Positions 10,020 through 21,958 of a stretch of DNA of 64,000 nucleotides are shown one piece after another. Origin of the DNA: Amoebophrya sp. A120 (lineage: Eukaryota; Sar; Dinophyceae; Syndiniales; Amoebophryaceae); the NCBI GenBank assembly GCA_905178155.1, contig CAJINV010000006.1, forward strand, positions 3,630,169 to 3,694,168, given 5' to 3'. Each line of letters begins with the position of its first letter. Position 1 is the stretch's first letter. The translations under genes were made by a program, and so were the position numbers. The notes beneath the pieces are model-generated. The model was not told where the DNA came from. It made no database searches and worked only from the letters and a program-made list of their open reading frames with translations.

Positions 10020-13000
10020 TCAAGGTAGGTGAAAACCATCTCCCTGAAACGGCAGGCGAGGGCCCCGCTCAACACCTTGGTGCCGGCCAGCTTGCCGTGA
10101 AGTTGTTGTTCTTCGGAGCCCTCGAGTAGCCCTTGACGTTGTAGTTTCCATATCTCTTTCTTCTGTTGGTGCTAGTACTACATCTTGGTCGACGTGGTCT
10201 GCAGCGCCACGACCACTGCGCTGCTCATCAATATCATCTCCTGCGTCCCTGGCGTCTAGGCTTAGCAGTCCCATCCCCTGCGCCAAGCTCCGGTCCTGAT
10301 CTAGTAGGTGGTCTTCCGCTACTTGCTCTTGCCCGGGCGGGACTACGCCAACTTCTAGGAGTACTCCTTCTGCTGAAGATGAAGCAGCAACAATACCATG
10401 ATTACCACGACGCTCCTCCGCTCGTTCCTCTTCTCCGCGAGGACCGGAGGCCCTCATTTCATCCATTATTTGTTGCTGCGGCGGTCGACGTTCTTGCTGT
10501 ACTTCTAACGCGGTCGTGCTAGCCCGCCGTGCCCGCAGGGTTTCCACTATTCCCAGTGCATCCATCAGGAGTTCGCTGTCCGGGTCCTCTGTTCCAACAA
10601 ACATAATATTGCCGAGGCGGTTGATATGGAAGCGGGTCAGGATCGAAATCGACAAAGTCGAATGAATCTGCAATGCACACAAAATAAATGCGACGCAAAA
10701 TAAAGCGACTCTATTGCAGAGGATGCGAGGAAGGCGGATTATAGTCCTGGTAAGGGTCAAGAGCAGTTGGGCTGCTGACTAGCATAACAGACAGGAGCCC
10801 TTTTGTTGCCCTAAACCGCGCGACAGACTCGGTTCCAGGACGGGGAAGATTTGTCGCGCTGCGACTACACACTGTTGGTCTAAGAACTTTAACTGGCATC
10901 GATTTTGCGCATCACAAATTTTTCGATCTTGTCGAAGATTTCGATCCTGACGCTTTCATAGTTGATCTCCGCACGAGCCTCGTGGCGGTGCCGTTGGGTA
11001 ACAGTAAGCTCCGAGACCATCTCCTCCCAAACTCCGCGCGTCAATTCGTTTCCAAACACCACTTGTCTTCTTTCCACTCTTTTCTTCAAAAATCCGCGTC
11101 GCAGCAGGATGTCGTTCAAGAGGTACGTATAAGCGACGTCTTTGACGCACCCGGCGAAGAGACAGGCCACGCAGTTGGTGTTTAGTGCGGGTTCTGCCAC
11201 GATTTTGTCACAGGTAAGGTCCAAGCGGCATACCTCTGCTGCTTCGCACCCAAATCGCCAATTCTCCTTGCAATGCGAGGTACCAAGACCGTAGGAGTAA
11301 CAGGCGGGATGGTTATGGAATGGAAATTTCTATTGCCGTAGCTAGCCTAACAACGCAGACAAAATGGCAATGCAAATTCTGTCATTCTGTTTAGTACAAG
11401 CATGCTGTGGTTGAGACTTGTCATGCTGAGTGTTCTTTGGAATAGACCCAAAAGCGTCATGATATTTTTTATCAGTATTTACGTACGTCTGATGTCCTTG
11501 CTGTACGGTAAAAAATCTTCCTGCGGATAAGCGTGATTCCGCGCACAGCAGAGACTGCTGCAAGCACAATTGATGTTATCGCAGCAGGCAGAAGTGCACG
11601 GGCCGTGAGTGAGTTTCCTGCTTCCACAACCTTCGACTTCCTCGGAACAGTAGTGTCTGCAATTTGGGACGCGGGAGCCGCAACACCTGCTGCTCTGTTC
11701 TGCTCTTTCAATAGCTTCGCTTTCTAACTCCGAGAGTGTTTTTTCAAAGTTAGCGTCTTGACCTGCTTGATGTCCTTGCTCCCCGACCTCCTTTGATGAT
11801 GCGTCGTATCTTACACCGCTCAAACTTTCCGGCACGCAACAGAGCTTCTCAAAAATCTTCTTGTTTCCGCACGACAAACTCTCCGCACAACCTGTCACAT
11901 CGTCCCCCAAGAACCGAAACCGGAAGCTGTTCGCGGTCAATTGGAAGGTGAGCAGTGCCTCTAGTTCCTCGGTTAGCGCGAGCAATGCTGGCTGGAGCTG
12001 GTCGATTTGACGGTTTGTTAAAAGCCTACGCCCGTTTTGATGGTCGTGAGCCGGAGCTGTTCTTGTCGTGGCGTGGTCGTGGCTCTCTTGGTACTGTCGC
12101 TCGTCCCCTTGATGCGCGGCAGAAGATGCTGGTGGAGCAACAGTAGAAATACTAGCAGTAGGAGCAGATGACCACGCATCTGGGTCTTGTAATATTCTTG
12201 AAGCCTGCTCCGGCGTTGGCCATAAATCGAGAGCTTCTGTTGTGCTATCTGTTGATGGAGGCATTTCCTGACTTGAAGATGCGCGACCCCGAGGACCTCC
12301 TCCTGCTTCTGTCGAAGGAGGTGGTCTTGCTCTTCTTCCTCCACGACGAGATGCTCTTGAAAAACCTCTTCGTCTTCCAGCCAAGCTCCGCAACGATTCG
12401 TCCACATTTCCAGTCTGCCGGGAAGCAACATCCCGAATTAACACTTGTTCTCGTTCTCTCTCATCCACATATGCATTGCAAAAGCGTCTGGGTCTGGAAA
12501 GGTCGAACCTGTATTGCGTGTCTCGCATGTCTGAAAAATTTGTATTGCATAAGCAGCAAATCAAGCGCCGCACTTTCGTCATGCAGAAGCGCAGTTTGTA
12601 ATGCGTTCTGCGCATGAGAAAGTGTTTGAAAAATTTGTCATGCTGCGCTGCACTTAAAAGCACAGTCAATCATGACCATTCAGCATTACAAGTTTCCAGA
12701 CCCAGGCATATTTGCATTTGATACCACATGCGGGTACACGACTTTTCCCATCTCCAAGGTGTTCATTCTAGACACAACAGCCTTGTTCCCAAGATTCGGA
12801 GAACTGCAACAAGAACTGCTGCATCTTCCCTGTCCTTCGTTTTCTAAACAGTACAAATCCCTTCTTTCAATGTACTTCCAGTGATTGAGCCAGGAAAACG
12901 TATTTTCACCGTTCGAAGACGTGTATTTCCCCGGCTCGAAGAGCGGCGTCACGCACGCACAGAGGCAGCAAGCAAGTGGGCAGTCAGTGGACGAACACCA

Positions 13001-16000
13001 CGAGTCCTCGCCGTTAACCGGATGGTCGTTGCAAGGCGCTAGACACTGTTGCCGCAGGGAAATTTGCGGATCACTCTCCGTCGGCATCTCCGCGAAACCC
13101 GCGGCCGCCGCGTGGGCGTCATCAACGGCAGTCGAGGGCTTTAAAATAATTCCCGGGCAGCAGCTGGGACCGCTACAAACGCGGTCGCACCAGTTGTCTG
13201 GTAAGGCGGGTAGATGGTTCTCGACAGTAATCCGCTTTCGGGATTTCTCGCATTCATCTTTTTCCCTTTGGGTTAGAGATCTCGAGGTCCTGAACCGCTG
13301 CTCGCGCCGGCCCCGCTCCTCGTCATGGAGATGGCGAAAGTGGAGGCTTGTTATGGAACATTGCAAATATGTCCGGATCTTCATCTGGAAGATGAGTGCA
13401 GGAGGGTGTAGTTTCGGCCACACAGATGCTGAATGCCCCACCAGGACTGCTGGAATGCAGACTATCATGTTGGCATCACAGGTTTCATACATTCGCAGAA
13501 CTTTGCGATGCATATGTCGAATGAGACATACCGATCTTGCAGCAGGGCCAAAAAAAAGAGACATGTTGTGCTACCCGCGCAAGACAAATTTTTGTGCGTT
13601 CTAGTACAGGACGCATGACAAGTTGTAACCTTGCTTCGTGATGTTGACCCAGACATATTTGCAAAAATCCGTGGATACCCATGCCATCTGTGCTGTCGCA
13701 GGGAAACATGTGGCCGAACCCGGATTCGCGGTTAGACGAATGGTTTTGAAAAAGACGACGGCTTCGCCCTTGGCTGGCTTGGGAACCGAAGGAGAGGAGG
13801 TTAGTATCGGCTTGCTGGGAAGATGATGATAATCCTCTTCTTGTTGACCTCCGAGAAGATGATCTTGCTGAGGACTCCTCCCGTCGCCCAGTCTCGACCT
13901 GCTCACCACGACGAGAACCTTCAGAGTCGCTAAGAGTCCTGCTGCTTTGATGTTCCCCTTCTCGTTGCTCACCGTCACCCTGAAGACTGCGACGGCCTGG
14001 TCTTGCTCCGTTGCGCGAGGAGCTACTTCGCCGACGACGCGTACTAGTACTATGCGAAGATCTACTCCCGTGGTCTGCTGTTCGGCGACGGTCGTCAGCA
14101 CCAGCAGCACTCTCATCTGTAGGGCGTCCTACCACTGTACTTCTTGGCATCATTTCTACCTGCGCAGGAGCGGCTTCGACAGGTTCTTGTCGTGATGTTT
14201 CATCAGGAGTTTGTTGTCCAGAGCCCCCTGCTCTATTTTGTTGCGACAAAATTCGAAAACCTCCGTTATCTATCATCTCTTTCACCGCAGGCACCACACC
14301 GCAGCCGGTTTTTGCCATGTCGGCGATTTTCGCCACAACGTCGTCATTTTTCACCGTCAACCACAGTGCTTCCTGCAAGGACGGGCAGTCGAGGAGACCA
14401 GATCCCCGGACGGACGGCATTTTGGCGACGTCGGAAAGGCATGAACTGCAAGAGTATCGCACTCGTAGTAATCGCAGTCATGCATGACAGATCTCCATCC
14501 CAAGGTAAAACAGCATGACAGATCTCACTTGTCATGGTGGGCTAATTTGTCATGCGATTTCTACTAGTACGATACTTTTGCAGGTCGTAAAAGGAAAGCG
14601 CGGTCCTCGTCGTGGTGGTTGACGACGTGCTGTGTCCTTTGGGTGGAAAAAGCCCCTTCATCACGACCCTGCTGCTGTCCAACGGCCGGACCTGCAGCTT
14701 CGTCTTCTACTGGGCCTGCGCCTGCGGCCGACGATGCTACAACACGTACATCACTCCCCTCCAACTGCACCGCCAGCAGCTTTTTGATCAGTTGAACCCG
14801 TCTTAACAAGCGGACTAAGAATCTTTGCGAGTTCGCGAAATTCATCTCTTTCAGTGTGAATTTGGTGTGCTTTTTCACGTGTGGGTTCCTGTGTGGAGCA
14901 GAAGATGTTGTTGACCCGATTGTGTCCATGGTCTGTTGTGATGGCGCAGCGACTTCTACGCCGGCGGCTCTCGAGGACGATGGTCGTTGAGCAGGGTAGT
15001 TGCCGGTGCTAGAGTAGCTTGCCTCGTCGTACTCTTGTTCCCGGTCGGTCATGCCAACATCTTGTAGTAATGGACTGACGCTGCTAACGTGCTCCGACGA
15101 GGCAATCGAAGCTGAGCTGCGGTCAGTAGAAGCTCCTGCTGAGGACCTTGTATAATTTCCAGGAGGTTGTGTCTGATGCTGCTGTTGACCTCTCACCAAA
15201 CTTTCTTCCTCACAACTGACGTGGTCCTCCCGCGGCGTACCAGCCGTTCGCTTCCTCGTCTCCCGAAAATCGTCGTGGGTGACTGGATGTTGAAACAGCT
15301 CCAACACCCTACTCCGAAGATGTTGAGCTTCGCGTTGTTTGTCGTTGTCTGCATCCTGTTCTTCTAGCTCGTTTGTTGCAGCACGAGATGTACCTCTACG
15401 AGTCTCAACACCAGAAGCTCGCTGTGCAGCCTGTGCCACCCGCCCGGGGACCTCTGCCAAACCAGCACCTGCGACAGTAGAATGAAAGTGTGCTGCTCCC
15501 GTAATTTGAATTTCGTCACTTGACGCAGTAAAACTGGCCAGCATCTGCAGCATGGTCGAATACGCGTTTGTGTTGACCCAGTTCATCGGCTATCAAATGC
15601 AAATATGTCTGGGTCTGGAAGAATGCAAGTTTGTCATGCTTGTCTGGCATGACTCGAGTGTCTGTGTTGCATAGGCACGAAAAGGGACTCTTACCTGTCA
15701 TGCAAGAACGCAGTTTGCCGTGCGGGACACGTAACACATGACAGCCAGAAAATTTGTCATGCATAGCTGCGCATTGCAGTGCGTCTAGCATCCCTTTTTA
15801 GCATTACAAGTTTCCAGACCCAGACATATTTGCAGTGCATACTGGTGTGCTTACCAGCTCGTTCTTATGCACATCCTCCGTGTTCACCACATTGGCCGTC
15901 CGCGGCCCGCTCGAGCAAGGGGCCCAGTAGGCACGGTTTGTTCCGCAGAAAAAGTCCGAGGAAGCTTGCATGCAGGACTGCGTAGATGCACAACAAAAGG

Positions 16001-16889
16001 ATCCGTCGTCTCCTGTATTGCTAGATCTCCTTCTAGAAGATGATCCTCCTCTTCTTCTCGGGAGATCATCATTACTCGAGACCACGTTGGGCTCGTCGCT
16101 CGATGGTGAACCTGAAGGGCCACGAGATGCAGCTCCTGCACTTCTGCTCCTACTTCTACGTGCTGATGACCCAACACGACTCTGCGGCTCCGAGGATCCA
16201 ACACGACTCTGGCTTGTTCCCCCAGCCTGTACTTGCGTTTGTTCCCTTATTTGTGGTCTTCTCTGTCCCCGCGACCGCCGTTGTTCCCGCCTTTGCTGCC
16301 TCGCTAGAGATCTCTGTCTCTCTTGCTCTTCTCGCATCCACTGTCTTGTTTCGTGCCTCAGCCGCAATCGCTCCTGCGGGTCCGGGCCGTGCATTTCGAA
16401 GACTTTGTCCGCTTCGGCTGTTTTCACCACCAGCATGACCTCCCACATCAGGGTCGCTAGTTCCTGTCTTAAGTGGTTCAATCGCTGTTTATTCATCTTC
16501 TCTTTACCGTCAACATCTCGGCCTTGTGTAGTTTGCTGGGCCGCTGCTGCTCCTGCCAATCTCGCACCCTCAACCGCGTGCTGGATCCGAACTGTGGCCG
16601 CTGGCGCAGTTTCGTTATGACTATCCTGCTCCGGGAGCAGGCGTTGCCATCCCTGGTGCCCACGACTGGGGAATGGCACGGGAAGCCGTTCGCCACTGAT
16701 CAAGTACGAGGAGGCAGGAGGAGCAGCCTGTGTGCCGCAGATGTTGAGGGAGAGTTGTGTGGAAAAAATGATGTAGTTGAAAGTCGTGAGTAGCGCCAGG
16801 GTGGTGGTAGAGTAGTAGTTGCAGCTGCTCCGTCGCGGCCGCTGCCGACTGGGCGGCCCACGAGAGTGATTATTGCGCCGTACCAGCAT
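10020..16889 (-). CDS. Gene 2: large secreted/anchored Cys-rich and Ser/Arg-rich protein
   Basis: The ATG at 16889 opens a protein with a hydrophobic signal or anchor segment at residues 29-52. Exons: 16889-15842, 15585-14590, 14434-13678, 13346-12724, 12464 to about 11487, about 11329-10961, 10619-10020. Five introns are introner-like elements whose removal keeps the frame. The junction between 11.33 and 11.49 kb is unresolved: a strong donor-like GTACGTAA lies at 11486-11479, but no matching phase was found. The total is about 1,790 residues. Cys-rich modules (for example 12.75-13.15, 11.5-11.65 and 11.1-11.3 kb) alternate with Ser/Arg/Gln-rich linkers and Leu-rich helical stretches. The motif GSGLLDCPSLQ near 14.40 kb also occurs in gene 6 as GSGFLDCPKLQ, so the two are probably paralogues. 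Function is unknown; secretion or surface display is inferred. Confidence 0.7.
10625..10960. mobile_element. Introner-like element, family E
   Basis: Length 336 bp, with ends of the TATGGAAGTGTCAGGATCGA type in inverted orientation. The 5-bp flanking repeat GTTGA is perfect. It forms the last intron of gene 2. Removing element plus one repeat copy (341 nt) joins the frame of the exon upstream of 10961 to the frame ending at 10020. Confidence 0.88.
12470..12723. mobile_element. Introner-like element, family A
   Basis: Length 254 bp. Termini are of the TATCAAATGCAAAAATGTCT type; the left end is diverged (TATGCATTGC). The flanking repeat CCACA is perfect. It is an intron of gene 2; removing 259 nt keeps the frame. 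Confidence 0.9.
13352..13677. mobile_element. Introner-like element, family A (diverged, long)
   Basis: Length 326 bp, the longest uninterrupted family A copy. The termini keep GCAAATATGTC but are otherwise diverged. The 5-bp flanks (CTTGT and CCCAT) no longer match. Gene 2 intron; removing 331 nt still keeps the frame, so the boundaries are plausible. This is probably an old copy. Confidence 0.7.
14440..14589. mobile_element. Introner-like element, family B
   Basis: Length 150 bp. The ends are variants of family B (left ATGAACTGCAAG, right CTTTTGCAGGTC). The flanking repeat AAAGG is perfect. With this repeat no GT-AG pair is possible at any register. Gene 2 intron; removing 155 nt keeps the frame. 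Confidence 0.88.
15591..15841. mobile_element. Introner-like element, family A
   Basis: Length 251 bp, with clear TATCAAATGC and TGCAGTGCATA ends carrying the GTCTGGGTCTGGAA core and its inverse. The flanking 5-mers are diverged (TCGGC and CTGGT). First intron of gene 2; removing 256 nt keeps the frame. Confidence 0.82.
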
Positions 16890-17911
16890 CTTTTTCTGGC
16901 TTGCTTTTATTTGAATTTATATTTGTGTGACGATCTTCAAGATTGAGCCTCGCAGCGCTGTTCAGTTGTAAATTATCACAAGTTCTTGTGTTTGGTATCT
17001 ACCTTTTACAGGCCGTTGTTTCCTAGAATGGTGGTAGTAAACTTGTGCAGATCTTTGATGTCTTTCAGGTTTTACTTTTTTTGCTACGCTAACTTAAACT
17101 TATGTGAGAATGAAATTGCCGTAAGAAATGCAGAGCCTGGAAATTGCCGAATCAAGGGAAAAATCCTACTTTGGAAAATGCAGTTAGAAGCACTTCTTCA
17201 TGCGTAGTTTTATTGTTTTTGTTTTTGTAATTTGCTCGATGACCATCGCACCATTATCCTCTTAATTTTTTTTTTTTCTTCACGACCTGAATTTCCTCGA
17301 TCACCAACACACTAAAGAGCGAAGATTTTTAGCTGTCTGAACCTGATCCAAATTCATTTATCCGGACGATCATTTGTTTGGTGATCGCAAGCGACAAAAT
17401 CAGAACCAAGAAGACCGAGAGCTTGCTTCAAATTTTCATCGCAAAAATGTGAAACAAGAACCATGAAGATGTTGATGCGCTTTCTCAACACATTTTTTCC
17501 GAATTTACAAGCAGAGCCACGATGAGGACTAATCCCTGGATGCCGATTTATTAAACGCTAGTGTCTATTGGCACCGGGAGTGGTTTGGATCCAGATGAGA
17601 ACTTTGCTGCGCGTCAATACACGTGGTCTATAAAAACATGAGTACACGACACGTCGCACGGTCAGTCACGGGCTGTCTCTTTGTCCTTTTCATGACCCCA
17701 ACCGCATAAACATCTGCAAAAAGCAGGAAGTTGGTCTATTTTCTTCCTCATATCTTCTTCAATCGAACTTCAAGGAGCTCAACAACTTTGCATTTCTTTA
17801 TTCTTTGCTTACATTCCTTCGCTATCGACGTCCTCACGATTGGTTGTATAATAACTTGGTCGAATTACATTCTTGTAATACGCTAAAATTATAATATGAA
17901 GTTACTCTTAA
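16890..17911. other. Intergenic region between genes 2 and 3
   Basis: AT-rich region holding the upstream side of gene 2 and the 3' flank of gene 3. No gene is seen. A segment near 17446-17480 (ACAAGAACC followed by ATGAAGATGTTGATGC) resembles part of the repeats upstream of genes 3 and 4, which suggests a shared upstream sequence module. Confidence 0.5.
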
Positions 17912-20900
17912 TTAAACAACATCCTTGGGGGCGGAGGTGCTACTGTTCTTCTCTTCAATGTGCTGCTTCTCGATTTCGATTTCCTGTGGGTCAGGAAAGA
18001 TCCCACGCTCAATTTCTTCTTCCAGCACCTCAAATTCGATCTTTTTCTTCGTGGCCCGGTCAAAAAAGCTGGCAAAGGATTTCCATTCCTGCCCTTTGGG
18101 AACCTCTCCTTGGGCATAGGGACTGCGGTAGGCGTGCTCTTCGGTCGCGCCATACATGAAATCCCGCCGCACAAGCTTGTGTCTGTTCTCCTTGTGCCAA
18201 CCCTCGGCTCGGCCCCAGGCAATTATGCATTGCAAAAGCATCGCACTCGTTCTCGTAGTAATTGCAGTCACGCATTACAAATCTCGTCTCCCAGGCAAAT
18301 CAGCATGACAAATTCCATTAAGTCTCATGCTGAGCGAATTTGTATTGCAGTTACTTCTAGAAGTACTAGTACTCTTGCAAAGCATAGCGATGGACTGCTG
18401 CCAACTTGCGGAACTGGATTCACCGACGCTGTCAGGTGAGCGACTCGTCCGCGTCTCTCCCGACGGCCCTCGGTGGACGGTCGTCTTTGTGACATCTCGA
18501 AAAAAATTGCGCAGCTCGGCCCTTGCCCCGCGGAACGGCGCGACTGTGTTCATCCCCGACTGTGCGACGTCGTCTTCGACTTTCTTTTATGAATTGCAAA
18601 AATGTCTGGGTCTGGAAAAATGCCAGGTTTGTCATGCATATTGTCCATGACCCAGGATGTCTGTGATGCACGACCTAGCGTCACAGATTTTTAGAGGGGT
18701 TCCTGATGCGTATTCCGCTTAAATGCCCTCTCCGCGTAACACAAAGCGGACTTCTCTTGCGGGTCATGCAAGACAGATTTTTTTAGACTCCAGAGACAGC
18801 ATGACAAGTTGCAACCTTCCAGACCCAGACAAATTTGCACTTGATATCTTTTCCCCGCGGGGACCTCGAGATCCGAACTCTTCCACAATTCTGTCCACCT
18901 CCACCGGGCCGCCGCGGCGCACCGCATTAGAACGTATGCAAGAAAAAAAACTGTGTAAGTGTAAATTTGTGTTGCAGAACAACACGCAGCAGAGTTATAC
19001 CTGTCATGCCAGACAGCCATGAAGCCCTCTTTTCATGTGTGTTTTGCCTTGCAAGCCACGCATGACAGGTTTTCTCTGTCATGCAGAGCAAATTTGTGAT
19101 GCTGTTCCTGAAAGAAAGTTACACTTACACACTTTTTTTTCTGGATAGAACGGGGGCCACCACCACCACCACCACCGCCACGCTTGCTCTCACCCGGGGG
19201 AACAGAAGGGGTAATATCGCGTTCGCCACTGTGCAGATGGAAATCTGCGGGAATGTAAGTCACGGAACTGAAGTCCAGTGCCGCGACATTGTAATATGGA
19301 AGATGCTATGAACTGCAAAAGTATCGTACTCCTATAACATGCATTACAAATTCCCTCAGCATGAGAAATGAAATTTGTAATGCGGATTTACCTTAAGAAT
19401 GAGATTTGTAATGCATGATTGCAATACGAGTACGATACTTTTGCACAGGATAGATGCTCGTGAGGAGCAGCTGCACCACCAGCTTCCTCGCTTGTTCTTG
19501 TGATAACTTGCAGGTTGCCGGCGTGGCTATGGGAGTGTCAGGATCGAAATCGTCAAAGTTGAAATAGTTTGTCATGCATAAAATGCAACGCAGAGATTGC
19601 CTCTATTGCAGAGGACGCAAGGGAGGCAGATTGTAGTGCTGTTAAGGGTCGAGCATTGCCCGGCTGATTAGCATGACAGAGGGGAACCTCTTTTCCCTAA
19701 ACAGCATGACAAAGTGGCTTCCGGCACGGACAAAATTTGTCATGCGCCGACTAGAAACTGTGGGCCAAATTGGTATCGATTTTATGCATTACAAGTTATT
19801 TCAACTTTGACGATTTCAATCCTGACACTTCCATAGTGGCAGCCGGGAAAGTACAAGCCATTGCGATGCATCACGCGAAAGTGCCTCACAGAGTCCTTGT
19901 AGAGCCGTTATCCAAGAAAAAAACATTGTAGGTGTAACTTTTTTGGAGGAACAGCATTACAAATTTGCCTGGCATGACAGCAAAAACCTGTCATGCGCAG
20001 ATAGCACGTGAAAACGCCCTTTAAATAATGGACCCTACGATGCATGCCAAGCATGACAGACGCAATCATCTTGCATGTTGCGCATCACAAATTTACACTA
20101 ACAACGTTTTTTTCTTGCGATAGCCGTTTCATGAGGTCTACTAGCCCTTCGTCTGTGCTGTGCTCGTGCGCAAACTGCCACAACGGCTGGTGGTTGATCT
20201 GCGGAACCGCGGGCGCGAGCTCGAGTCTGCAGGACCATTGTTCATCTGAGACGTGCACAAGCGACGTTCCCAAAAGCGACACCGCTACAGGTGCCAAGTT
20301 CGGCTGGTAGAGGTCTTGGAAAAATTCGGCGTGTGTGTGCTGTGCCTCCGTCGCACGTGGTGCCGTCGCTGGCGTGTCGAGGTGCTCCTGGTTGGTAAGG
20401 GCCCGCGTGACAGCTGCAAATCCGAAGTACGACGTCTTGGCGATGGCGGTGACCTGTGCCGGAAACTCGCTCTCTGATGTTGGATCGCAAGGGCATTTAC
20501 CTTCACAGACCAAGTTGTACCAACAGTCTATGTTGTTGTCTCCGGTCGTGCCGTAAAGACCTTGCTCAAGGCCGATCTTTACGAAGACCGGCTCGCCGTC
20601 GTCTTGCTCCGTCGGGCCGCTCTGCCCTCGGGAGACCCGCTTCATACGTGCGCGTTGATGTGTCCACCCATACTGCTCGCTCGGGGCCGACGCCCCGTTC
20701 ACGTGAAAGCCCGGGCGACCTTCCTTGTTGCGAACCCGAAAGTCTGGCGGCCCGGTGAGCACCACGTGATAGTCCGTTGCGGGCGGGTAAAAGTCACTAG
20801 GTACCCCCGGAAACTCCCGCGGCCCCGCCTGCGCTTGGAAAATGACCTTCAGCTTGTGGTCCGACGGCCAATTCAGCATGTCTTCTGGTGCCTTGTTGCT

Positions 20901-21958
20901 CCTGATCACGGTTGTTCCGGGCGCAGCCGCAGCATCTTCAAAACCCGGGGTGTCCAGCCATGTGTGCGGGCTGCACAGGTCCAACTTCCATCGGTCCTGG
21001 CAGTCGTGAACGCACGAAGACGAAGTAGTTGCATCGTACTGCCCGGTATCCTGTGCAAAAGTATCGTACTAGTAGAAATCGCAATACAAAAAATTGGCTT
21101 AGCATTTCAAATGGAATTTGTAATGCTGATTTGCCTTAACAACTAGATTTGTAATGCCAATGCGTAACTGCAATTAGGACGAGTACGATACTTTTGCAAT
21201 GCATACCCGGTACCCGGCATCCCCTGAGCACCGACGTACTGTGCGAGCAGGCCCGCCTGGTCTTCCCGCGCCTTGATTGTAACAGTTTTCGTTGACGTCT
21301 CGTCGGAAGATTTTTGTAGTTCTACTTCTTGTCGCGCGTAGCTGATTTTCTTGTTTCTCTTCGTGGAAGTCCTGGTCCTCTCGGACACGGCGAGGAAGGA
21401 GGTCGTGAAGGGGTCGTGCACAAGGGAATGAGAAGTGGAAGTACTTCTAGAAGACCTGGTTGCCATTCTTGCCATCCTGCTCCGCGTATTATTCATCTTC
21501 GTCAAATTAAGAAAATCGTAGTCACCGCCTCCGAAGTCACTCGCGAGATGAGCATCTTCTTCATTTTTCATCCGGAAGGCAAATAAGTCATGAGAGGTTG
21601 GAAACATAATTTCATCACCTCCTCCTCCGTGCAACAAGGACAACTTCTCGCCACACCATGACCACACGACCCCGGCCAACATTTTTGTCCCTAACAACGA
21701 GCCACCGGCGCCAAGGACTTCATCTAGGTAAAACCAGAGGACCCACACGGCGAGGAGTAGAGTTAGAAACGACACTACGAGGCGGGCCCGTCTTGTGGAT
21801 CCTTCCACTGGTGCAGCAGCTTCTGCAACTCCGGGTACAGCCTTCAAGAGAAACATATAGTTGGTCTTCTTGGTATTATAATCAGGCGAAGGTGCTGCAG
21901 GACCTCCGACTTGCACTCGGTCCTCCTCGCGAAATTCTTTTATTCTTGGGGAATTCAT
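17912..21958 (-). CDS. Gene 3: single-pass membrane protein, 8 exons, 849 residues
   Basis: ATG at 21958. Exons: 21958-21206, 21041-20123, 19903-19836, 19522-19453, 19301-19148, 18929-18847, 18582-18387, 18218-17912. The lengths sum to 2,550 nt, exactly 850 codons with the stop, which strongly supports the model. All seven introns are introner-like elements. Residues 60-78 form one membrane segment after a short N-terminal tail, with no cleavable signal, so a type II or tail-in topology is possible. Exon 2 holds the best-conserved-looking part, with a CW...GKCPCDP cluster and a following IAKTSYFGF stretch; gene 4 has a similar arrangement. Exon 5 has a Gly run and the last exon is charged and helical. 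No known domain is recognised. Three exons are only 68-83 nt long, between neighbouring elements. Confidence 0.82.
18224..18386. mobile_element. Introner-like element, family B
   Basis: Length 163 bp, with TATGCATTGCAAAAGCATCG at the left and the inverse at the right. Flanking repeat GCAAT/GCGAT has one mismatch. Last intron of gene 3; removing 168 nt keeps the frame. Confidence 0.86.
18588..18846. mobile_element. Introner-like element, family A
   Basis: Length 259 bp, with TATGAATTGCAAAAATGTCT at the left and the inverse ending TTGCACTTGATA. Flanking repeat TCTTT is perfect. Gene 3 intron; removing 264 nt keeps the frame. Confidence 0.9.
18935..19147. mobile_element. Introner-like element, family D
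   Basis: Length 213 bp. Left end is TATGCAAGAAAAAAAACTGT; right end is the inverse with a T-run and CTGGATA. Flanking repeat GAACG is perfect. Gene 3 intron; removing 218 nt keeps the frame. Confidence 0.9.
19307..19452. mobile_element. Introner-like element, family B
   Basis: Length 146 bp, with TATGAACTGCAAAAGTATCG and the inverse ending TTTTGCACAGGATA. Flanking repeat GATGC is perfect. Gene 3 intron; removing 151 nt keeps the frame. Confidence 0.92.
19528..19835. mobile_element. Introner-like element, family E
   Basis: Length 308 bp. The inverted ends extend well past 40 bp and include TTGAAATAGTTTGTCATGCA. Flanking repeat GTGGC is perfect. Gene 3 intron; removing 313 nt keeps the frame. 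Confidence 0.92.
19909..20122. mobile_element. Introner-like element, family D
   Basis: Length 214 bp, from TATCCAAGAAAAAAACATTG to the inverse ending TTTTTTTCTTGCGATA. Flanking repeat GCCGT is perfect. Gene 3 intron; removing 219 nt keeps the frame. Confidence 0.92.
21047..21205. mobile_element. Introner-like element, family B
   Basis: Length 159 bp, from TATCCTGTGCAAAAGTATCG to the inverse ending TTTTGCAATGCATA. Flanking repeat CCCGG is perfect. First intron of gene 3; removing 164 nt keeps the frame. Confidence 0.92.

Noticed and set aside
11479-11711. End of gene 2 at the stop codon 11479
   Set aside because: A strong donor-like site overlaps the stop and a Cys-rich open frame resumes just below 11.33 kb, then splices through a perfect family E element. 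I treat it as one gene, with this single junction unresolved.
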